Assembly: GCA_004557975.1 (NCBI GenBank)
Contig: SFEV01000061.1
Coordinates: 1-14,875, forward strand
Direction of reading: 5' to 3'
Source of the DNA: Lachnospiraceae bacterium
GTDB lineage: Bacteria; Bacillota; Clostridia; Lachnospirales; Lachnospiraceae
Length of the DNA stretch: 14,875 bases
The position numbers and the translations under genes were made by a program. How positions within the stretch are numbered: the first letter of the stretch is position 1; the number at the start of each line of letters is the position of its first letter. A model generated the notes under the pieces. That model made no database searches. It saw only the letters and a program-made list of their open reading frames with translations, and was not told the origin of the DNA. Below are positions 9,985 to 14,875 of the stretch, piece after piece.

Positions 9985-10884
9985 TTACTGCAGCTTTACA
10001 TCTATGGGAAGCTCTTTCCAGTCTGTCCAGTCAGGCTTCTCCGAATTATGGTTATAAAACTGAATCAGATACGAGCCCGTCTCATCCTCTGAATTCATAC
10101 TGACGACAAGTCCGCCTTCCACTTCCGCAACATTGCTTTTCTGTGTAAAAAACGGATCAATATCGAGCTTTGTATGATCCCACGTAATCAGCACATTTCC
10201 CTCTCCCCCGAAAATTATGACTGACAGATTATACGCATCAAAGTTATCGGGCGTAGATCTGGCACTATCCGTGAATTCAGATTTTACGCTCACTCCCTGT
10301 GCCGTGACATATTCCACAGGTATTAAAATGCCGTTCAGAATACGATCCTGCGTCAATGCAGAATTTGTCGGTGTCACGGAAACCGTCAGTTCCACCTTTT
10401 CAAAATCTCCTTCGGCAAACGTAAATGTGTAGGAATTCAGAGATTTCTTCCCGCCGTTCAGTTTTTCTGTAAAACTGCACGTACCGTTATTGGCAACGTA
10501 TTTCACGCTTTCTCCACTGGCAATACTGTATACCTCTCCGGTTCCCGTACCATTCTTAACGGAAAAACGGATGGTATATTCCAGATCCTTTTCATGGAAC
10601 AGTGTAACCTTTGCCTGATCATAATTGCAGACATAAAATGTCATGCTCCGTTCATCCTTTCCCATCGGATAATAGTATTTCTGCGGAGCAGTTCCCGACG
10701 TTACCCGGTAAAGCTTATCCGAACTGAAACGTATTGTGTCATTATCCCGATTACGGACGACGCTTCGCTGATGATCCTGACTTGTGTAGATTGCCAGAGT
10801 TCCGCCGGATGCCACTGCCAGCACTGCCATAATCAGACAGACCAGTAAAAGTATTCTTTTTTTTGGTGAAAACCCATTCTGCAT
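9985..10884 (-). CDS. TasA/camelysin-like exported protein with SipW-type signal
   Basis: 299 residues. The ATG at 10884 follows an AAAGGGA box and lies 12 nt after the previous stop. The N-terminus has a basic stretch (PKKR, 7-10), a hydrophobic core (11-26), then GGTLAIYTSQD (27-37). This resembles the SipW-dependent signal of TasA (GGTWAAFND), with expected cleavage just after GGTLA. The mature part begins with RNRDND (44-49) and RFSSDKLY (52-59), then a beta-rich region with few cysteines, no second membrane segment and no sortase signal. By family analogy the mature protein would be exported and could polymerise or decorate a surface fibre. The signal differs from that of the giant protein downstream, which has an ordinary A-S-A cleavage site, so two processing routes may serve one operon. 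An 8-A tract spans codons 7-10 (10864-10857). The family assignment rests on the signal pattern and context, not on a recognised full-length match. Confidence 0.85.
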   Translation of the reverse strand: MQNGFSPKKRILLLVCLIMAVLAVASGGTLAIYTSQDHQRSVVRNRDNDTIRFSSDKLYRVTSGTAPQKYYYPMGKDERSMTFYVCNYDQAKVTLFHEKDLEYTIRFSVKNGTGTGEVYSIASGESVKYVANNGTCSFTEKLNGGKKSLNSYTFTFAEGDFEKVELTVSVTPTNSALTQDRILNGILIPVEYVTAQGVSVKSEFTDSARSTPDNFDAYNLSVIIFGGEGNVLITWDHTKLDIDPFFTQKSNVAEVEGGLVVSMNSEDETGSYLIQFYNHNSEKPDWTDWKELPIDVKLQ

Positions 10885-10896
10885 GCCTTTTTCCCT

Positions 10897-11580
10897 TTAC
10901 TCACTGATATTGTATGCCATGATATAAAACAGGTCTGTTTCCTTTGTCGTTTCCTTCCAGCTGATTTCCAGATAATAATAAGTATAATAAAAGGTCTTTT
11001 CTGTCTTTGCAGCCACATCAAATTCCGTCTTTTCCGTGGGGAACACCTGACGGTATCCTTCTGTTTCCTGCTTCGAACAGACCTGTGCCATCCAGTACAG
11101 AGGATAGGCATATGGATTGACTGTGTCGGAATCCGAATAATTCTGCAGATTCTCCGCCTTTGCAGTCTTGTTGTCAGCCAGATTCACATATGAGCCGTCC
11201 AGAGGAGTTCCGGGATTTTCCGCATCGAACGGCTCGCCCTCTCTGACAGGATAAATATGAAAATCCAGGCTGGACAGATTCGTTGTATGAACAATTTCCA
11301 GCTGATGGTTTTCTCCGGTACTCTTGATACACAGAGGACGAAAAATATGGATCATCCCGTCATCGTCTTTTCTATCGATGCCTTCCCGAAAATCGAGATC
11401 CAGCTCAGTCATATCCGACCCATCCACATCAGAAATTGTGATTGTGTCAGGCTTTTCAATTGAGAGCAACGTTGTCAATGATGCATTCTGAATAAACCAT
11501 GCATATATAATTCCGACAAAAACTGCAGTGAGAACAAAACTGGATACCAGAAGCCATCTTATTTTAATTCTGTTTTTCAT
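10897..11580 (-). CDS. Membrane-anchored TasA-like protein of the surface operon
   Basis: 227 residues. The ATG at 11580 overlaps the stop of the preceding gene by 4 nt (ATGA), which suggests translational coupling; a GAGGAAGG box lies about 9 nt upstream. The N-terminus is short and basic (KNRIKIR, 2-8), followed by one hydrophobic segment (about 9-30) ending in YAWFIQN (26-32) and then SLTTLLSIEKPDTITIS. A hydrophobic helix running into A-W-F and a polar beta-prone strand recalls the SipW-type export signal of TasA/camelysin proteins and matches both neighbours. The remainder is predicted outside the cell, acidic and rich in aromatic residues, with YYTYYYLEISW near the C-terminus and no cell-wall sorting signal. 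It could be a cleaved fibre subunit or a bitopic anchor; the sequence does not decide. No enzymatic motif is seen. Confidence 0.83.
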   Translation of the reverse strand: MKNRIKIRWLLVSSFVLTAVFVGIIYAWFIQNASLTTLLSIEKPDTITISDVDGSDMTELDLDFREGIDRKDDDGMIHIFRPLCIKSTGENHQLEIVHTTNLSSLDFHIYPVREGEPFDAENPGTPLDGSYVNLADNKTAKAENLQNYSDSDTVNPYAYPLYWMAQVCSKQETEGYRQVFPTEKTEFDVAAKTEKTFYYTYYYLEISWKETTKETDLFYIMAYNISE

Positions 11581-12602
11581 TCGCCCATTCCTTCCTCACC
11601 GGTGCTGTTTTCCTCCTGCGGAGAAGTACGAATTGTCAGATACAGATAATCTGCATTGGTCCCGATATATTCATCCGCAAGATTATATGCTTTTGATCTG
11701 TCCTCCGCCCCCTCCAGCGGCCAGATATTTGACACAAAAAGGGAGCTGCAGGAATAATCCGAACCTATCCATCCCGTGTTTTCAGCAGAAGCCTGTGCCT
11801 CAACAAAGGGTAAAAAAATATCTCTGAACTCATCACTGTTATCCGCAAACAGATCATTTTTATCCGGACGGTGCGAAATGATATTTTCGTACCGTTTCGG
11901 CCATATCCAGTAAATCGTACACGGATACGGCACATCAGCCTGCGCGTCTTCAGGAAGCGTAACTGTAATGGTATTGTGAAGGATCCCATCGGAATAATTA
12001 TCCGACAGCCACCCGGAATAAAAACCGTTTTCGTAGTTTTCGAATAAAAGAATATGACCTCTCAGAAGTGCTTCCAGCGGCTGATCTGTCACCGGGACTG
12101 CCTTTCCGCTCTCATTCTTCTGATATCCGTCAAGTTCAAAATAAAGTGTAACTGACCTCGCGCCATTGCTGACAGGTATAATATAAAAATCGATAGAACC
12201 TCTTGCACCGGGACACACATAATATTCTTCGGAAAGGCGCATGGCGATTTCACCGTCTTCCGTATAATAATATACATCATTATTATAATCCAGCGCCGTA
12301 CCGTCCTGCAAACCCATATCTGAATCCATTTCCGCCTTCTGGCGATATCCCTTACTGGCGAGACGGACAATATTTGACTGTACACCAACCGAAACAGTCC
12401 CGCCTGTCACCCGGCTGTTCGACAGAATCCATGCCAGGCCGATAAAAAAAAGAACCGCCAGCGCAGCCAGAACAAATACCCCTGTTGTCCAGAAGGTACT
12501 CCATGTTGCTTTCACTTCCTGTTTATGCATTTCGGCAGAAGCTCTGTAATGCTCCGCGTCTGTAAGCCTGCCTTTTTCTTCCGTTTCTTTATGAAAATCC
12601 AT
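11577..12602 (-). CDS. Bitopic membrane protein with TasA-like ectodomain, first gene of surface operon
   Basis: 341 residues. The ATG at 12602 is the first gene after the predicted promoter; GAAGGGG lies about 11 nt upstream, slightly far but the best site. Residues 1-37 are charged and hydrophilic (DFHKETEEKGRLTDAEH...), residues 38-60 form one strongly hydrophobic helix, and the helix runs into LAWILSNSRVTGGTVSVG (56-73). That junction (A-W-x, then N, then a GGT-type strand) is shared in outline with the next two genes and with SipW-dependent TasA-like proteins. The ectodomain (about 75-325) carries RGHILLFENYENGFYSGW (181-198), YWIWPKRYENI (231-241) and YLYLTIR (319-325). The acidic tail ends at the ATGA overlap with the next gene. 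The long charged cytoplasmic N-terminus is unusual for a cleaved pre-protein and points to an integral, N-in protein, perhaps a basal anchor. A T8 run lies in the helix (12451-12444). The function is inferred from the pattern and context only. Confidence 0.84.
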   Translation of the reverse strand: MDFHKETEEKGRLTDAEHYRASAEMHKQEVKATWSTFWTTGVFVLAALAVLFFIGLAWILSNSRVTGGTVSVGVQSNIVRLASKGYRQKAEMDSDMGLQDGTALDYNNDVYYYTEDGEIAMRLSEEYYVCPGARGSIDFYIIPVSNGARSVTLYFELDGYQKNESGKAVPVTDQPLEALLRGHILLFENYENGFYSGWLSDNYSDGILHNTITVTLPEDAQADVPYPCTIYWIWPKRYENIISHRPDKNDLFADNSDEFRDIFLPFVEAQASAENTGWIGSDYSCSSLFVSNIWPLEGAEDRSKAYNLADEYIGTNADYLYLTIRTSPQEENSTGEEGMGE

Positions 12603-12664
12603 CCGGTATCCGTCCCCTTCAAAACACAGTCATTTATAAATATGAAAATGCCTGCATGTTAAAA

Positions 12665-12693
12665 CATATAAATATAATTTTATCATTTGTCAA
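12665..12693 (-). promoter_or_regulatory. Sigma-A-type promoter of the four-gene surface operon
   Basis: Read on the minus strand, a perfect -35 box TTGACA (12693-12688) is followed after exactly 17 nt by TATATG (12670-12665) as the -10 box. A start near 12658 would give a leader of about 56 nt before the ATG at 12602, with the GAAGGGG ribosome site inside it. A short dyad, ATGTT-2-AACAT (12656-12667), overlaps the -10 box and presumed start and could be an operator, although such AT-rich dyads arise by chance. The promoter lies just downstream of the predicted terminator, so the operon is probably transcribed independently of the kinase gene. Confidence 0.6.
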
Positions 12694-12721
12694 CTGTATT
12701 TTCAACAATCCACAACCTGAT

Positions 12722-12776
12722 ATATAAAATAATCAAAAGTGGAGCGGTCCACAACTGATGAACCCTCCACTCTTTT
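12722..12776 (-). terminator. Intrinsic terminator between kinase gene and surface operon
   Basis: On the minus strand, AGTGGAG (12771-12765) pairs with CTCCACT (12744-12738). Inside it, GGTTC (12764-12760) pairs with GGACC (12750-12746) through one G-U wobble, leaving a single bulged G (complement of 12745) and a 9-nt loop. The wobble works only in the minus-strand RNA. The stem is preceded by an A-rich run and followed by TTTTGATTATTTTATA. Orientation and place fit the end of the kinase transcript, about 230 nt after its stop. The 3' tail is interrupted, so termination may be partial. Confidence 0.55.
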
Positions 12777-12836
12777 ATAACTACGATATTATCAATCAAG
12801 ATAACAACTCTGATATTTAAAATGACATCAGGTTCC

Positions 12837-12865
12837 AGATAAAAATCTTCTGATTTGTTTTATCT
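12837..12865. repeat. AT-rich hairpin in the intergenic region
   Basis: AGATAAAA (12837-12844) pairs with TTTTATCT (12858-12865), and ATC (12845-12847) can pair with GAT (12852-12854) inside, leaving a 3-nt bulge. The stem is A/T-rich and has no clean T-tract after it on the minus strand, so it is recorded as a structure and not called a terminator. Confidence 0.35.
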
Positions 12866-12920
12866 TACCACACCAGCATATGGAAAAACAAGAGATTTTC
12901 TTATTTTTGTATGTTTCTCT

Positions 12921-12958
12921 CTGGTAATTTACAATACCGTTACCAGTTTTGTAAATTA
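12921..12958. repeat. Two overlapping, mutually exclusive inverted repeats
   Basis: CTGGTAA (12921-12927) is a perfect inverted partner of TTACCAG (12940-12946) across 12 nt. Overlapping it, TAATTTACAA (12925-12934) is a perfect 10-bp inverted partner of TTGTAAATTA (12949-12958) across 14 nt. The left arms share three bases, so only one stem can form fully at a time. There is no U-tract in the minus direction, so this is not a simple terminator. It may be a protein-binding dyad, an alternative RNA fold in the kinase 3' region, or chance in AT-rich DNA. Confidence 0.5.
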
Positions 12959-12999
12959 AAATTACATCTATTTCATACCAAAGTACTGCTCATTTGTTT

Positions 13000-14463
13000 T
13001 TATATTTTCAGAACGTGTTGTTCATTCAGAAGCTTTGCCAGAACTTCCATCAGTTCCTCCACGATAATCGGTTTTGCAATATGCCAGTTCATCCCGGCGT
13101 TATATGCATCCTGCTTATCCTCCTCGAAGGCATTGGCGGTCATGGCAACAATGAGAATATCTGCCTTTCTCTTATCAGAAAACTTACGGATCATCTGTGT
13201 GGCTTTATAACCATCCATATTCGGCATCTGGATATCCATGAGAATCAGATCATAATACCCTGCATCGGCTTTTTCCAGCATGTCGACACAGATAATGCCA
13301 TCCTCTGCAAGCTCAACCTCATAACCGGCTTCTTCCAGAATCGTTATTGCAATCTCTGCATTCAGTTCATTGTCCTCCGCAAGAAGAATCCGTTTTCCCT
13401 TAAAATAGTCTGCATCATACCTGGCGACTATTTCCGTATGATGAGTGATATCCGCCGCTTCGGCTATCCGGTGAGACAGCGTTACCGTAATTTTTGTCCC
13501 CTTCCCAACCCGGCTTTCCACCTCGATGGTTCCCTGCATCAGATCCACAAGCTTCTTAACGATCGGCATACCGAGTCCTGTACCATTCAGTTTGCTTTCC
13601 GTGCTTGACCGCTCTCTGGAAAACTCTTCAAACAGATGGGAAATAAATTCCTCAGACATACCGATCCCCGTATCTTCTATTACCGTCTGATACTTTACAT
13701 ACCCGGATCTGTCAGAGGGAAGCTCAGTCAGTTCCATGGCAACCGTTCCGCCGGCAGGTGTGTACTTCCATGCATTGCTCAGGATATTCAGAAATATCTC
13801 CCTCAGCTTTGTCTCATCACAGATTACATCAGCGTGCTCTATCCGGCATATTTTTGAAAACCGGATTCCTTTTTCTTTCATCTGAGAATCAAACATAGAA
13901 AACAGTGAATCCTGAAATACATGCGCATTACAGCAGGATTCATCGAGAATCATTTTTCCACTTTCTATTCTGGCCATCTCCAGCACATTGTTAACAATAG
14001 AAAGCAGGAAATCATTGGATGTCTGAATATTTTTTATGTAGGTCTTTGTCAGTTCTCTGTCATCCAGATGTTTTTCCAGAAGCTCCGTAAATCCGATAAT
14101 GGCATTCATGGGTGTCCGGATATCATGGGACATATTAAAGAGAAAATTCGTTTTGGAACGTTCCGCTGCCTGCGCTTTTCGTGCCAGATGTTCCATCTGC
14201 ATCAGGTTTTCTTTCTCCTGCATCAGCAGCTTCTGCTTGATCCGCACCTTCATAAACAGTGCAAGGATCATTGCAAAAGCAGTAAATGATGCCAGAATTC
14301 CCAGGATGATATACGGGTGCAATGCGATGTATTCTGCCAGTGTCATATTTTCCACCTGATACCTTGTATTCTCCGAAATAATTTTCTGAAGCTCGTCCGA
14401 AGGCAAATGATAAATACATTTGGTCAGAATTCCTGCCAGCTGATGATTCACACCATCCGGCAT
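13000..14463 (-). CDS. Hybrid sensor histidine kinase, kinase and receiver part
   Basis: 487 residues from the ATG at 14463 to TAA at 13002-13000. Residues 1-45 match the end of a solute-binding-protein-like sensor (VNHQLAGILTKCIYHLP). One membrane helix spans about 50-71. A short coiled linker (about 72-103) leads to HisKA with MSHDIRTPMN (phospho-acceptor H113). The ATPase follows: N-box NILSNAWKYTP (226-236), G1 DTGIGM (264-269) and G2 GTGLGM (294-299). The C-terminal receiver has the acidic pair E363/D364, acceptor D410 in LILMDIQMPNMDG, T442 and K464. All catalytic residues are present, so the cytoplasmic part appears competent for autophosphorylation and phosphotransfer. The ATG is only the first in frame: no ribosome site precedes it, and the frame is closed by a stop near 14536. 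The true gene begins outside the window, in another frame (see the adjacent sensor fragment). The output partner is not in the window. The part is likely expressed poorly, or only as a remnant of a disrupted gene. Confidence 0.8.
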   Translation of the reverse strand: MPDGVNHQLAGILTKCIYHLPSDELQKIISENTRYQVENMTLAEYIALHPYIILGILASFTAFAMILALFMKVRIKQKLLMQEKENLMQMEHLARKAQAAERSKTNFLFNMSHDIRTPMNAIIGFTELLEKHLDDRELTKTYIKNIQTSNDFLLSIVNNVLEMARIESGKMILDESCCNAHVFQDSLFSMFDSQMKEKGIRFSKICRIEHADVICDETKLREIFLNILSNAWKYTPAGGTVAMELTELPSDRSGYVKYQTVIEDTGIGMSEEFISHLFEEFSRERSSTESKLNGTGLGMPIVKKLVDLMQGTIEVESRVGKGTKITVTLSHRIAEAADITHHTEIVARYDADYFKGKRILLAEDNELNAEIAITILEEAGYEVELAEDGIICVDMLEKADAGYYDLILMDIQMPNMDGYKATQMIRKFSDKRKADILIVAMTANAFEEDKQDAYNAGMNWHIAKPIIVEELMEVLAKLLNEQHVLKI

Positions 14464-14875
14464 ATAACAGCAGTATGCATATGGAATCTCTTCGAGAACT
14501 GTGTAGGATATACTGTCGCTCCGATGCCATCCTGATCAAGACGGAATAACCGGGCTAAATGCATCTCCAGATAATCTGCCGTCACGACACCTCCCGTCTC
14601 TGCGACATCACTGCTGCCTTCCGAACTGAAATCAATAAAAATATCAACAGCTCCGGAATGAATCCATTCTTCATACTGTGTACGGCTCTCCGGTATCATG
14701 TATTCAAAAGGAATTCCCGCCATCTCCATCAGATACGAAAAGGCATCCGGAATTACCCCTTTTATCTCCCCGTCTTCCACGTAGGAATAAGGATCACGAT
14801 CCACGTTGCAGGCAACCTTCAGCCTGTTCCCGTCAGAAGCATAATGCTGTATCAGTTCTTTCTCTCTGCCTGTAA
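14448..14875 (-). pseudogene. Sensor (SBP-like) fragment of the hybrid kinase, frameshifted
   Basis: This frame is open to the right edge and closes at 14448. It reads GREKELIQHYASDGNRLKVA, then DRDPYSYVEDGEIKGVIPDAF, the pattern of the linker and first lobe of a bacterial extracellular solute-binding domain (SBP_bac_3 type) used as a ligand sensor in BvgS/EvgS-like kinases. It continues through YEEWIHSGAVDIFIDFSSE to ADYLEMHLARLFRLDQDG (near 14520) and then becomes nonsense (QFSKRFHMHTAVICRMV, stop). The kinase frame picks up at about 14508 with SISYTVLEEIPYAYCCYMPDG, which corresponds to the last strand of the same domain. In related proteins a second lobe of several dozen residues, with a GKADA-type motif, lies between these points. 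So the locus appears to have lost most of lobe II and shifted frame. A sequencing or assembly error could explain the frameshift but less easily the missing lobe. The 5' end is outside the window. Confidence 0.65.

Larger units (their letters stand above)
12603..12999. other. AT-rich intergenic region without a gene
   Basis: There is no convincing coding frame in this 397-nt gap between the kinase stop and the operon start. It holds, in transcription order, two overlapping inverted repeats (12921-12958), a weak AT-rich hairpin (12837-12865), the predicted terminator (12738-12771) and the operon promoter (12665-12693). A 5-bp dyad, TTATC-6-GATAA (12789-12804), is also present. The roughly 200 nt between the kinase stop and the terminator are long for a plain 3' untranslated region and could hold a regulatory RNA, but I see no recognised riboswitch. 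Confidence 0.6.

Noticed and set aside
12738..12771. Plus-strand terminator reading of the same hairpin
   Set aside because: The inner stem needs a G-U pair that exists only in the minus-strand RNA, the plus-side T run is short, and no plus-strand gene precedes it.
12837..12865. Terminator for the kinase gene at the AT-rich hairpin
   Set aside because: Weak A/T stem with no T-tract following on the minus strand; the hairpin at 12738-12771 fits better.
12994..13608. Plus-strand open frame of 204 codons
   Set aside because: Antisense to the kinase ATPase and receiver region, whose motifs are unambiguous on the minus strand.
14135..14539. Third minus-strand frame of 134 codons at the kinase break
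   Set aside because: It overlaps the kinase frame, shows no domain, and does not bridge the sensor and kinase parts; homology passes directly between the other two frames.

Overview
The window looks like a chromosomal segment of a gut-type Clostridia, most likely Lachnospiraceae. This is inferred from moderate GC content in the genes against AT-rich spacers, strong G-rich ribosome binding sites, a hybrid histidine kinase of the BvgS/EvgS-like kind common in that family, and a giant surface protein with GLUG-like repeats. The species cannot be named. Every gene I can support lies on the minus strand, so transcription runs from high to low coordinates. I found no tRNA, rRNA, CRISPR array or insertion sequence.

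Layout in the direction of transcription. (1) 14875 to 13000: the end of a hybrid sensor kinase. A solute-binding-protein-like sensor fragment (14875 to about 14490) and an intact transmembrane / HisKA / HATPase / receiver part (14463 to 13000) lie in different frames. Much of the second lobe of the sensor seems to be missing, so the gene looks disrupted by a deletion plus frameshift. (2) 12999 to 12603: a gene-free, AT-rich stretch with nested inverted repeats, a likely intrinsic terminator and a good sigma-A-type promoter. (3) 12602 to 1: a compact four-gene operon. Three small single-pass or exported proteins (341, 227 and 299 aa) share a hydrophobic segment running into an A-[WI]-x / AIYTSQD-type junction, as in TasA/camelysin-like proteins with SipW-type signals. 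They are followed by one giant secreted protein that fills two thirds of the window: 3,310 codons with no stop, running off the left edge. It has a Sec signal peptide, an acidic repeat linker and five modules with GG[LIV]xG-type (GLUG-like) repeats.

Working model (inference): the operon makes a cell-surface structure. The giant protein would be a long beta-solenoid adhesin or stalk, and the three TasA-like proteins would be fibre subunits, anchors or assembly partners. No SipW-type signal peptidase, sortase or response regulator is visible here; if the model is right, at least a SipW-like peptidase should be encoded nearby or elsewhere. The 8-base homopolymers inside the membrane-targeting codons of three of the four operon genes, and the broken upstream sensor, suggest that expression could vary between strains.
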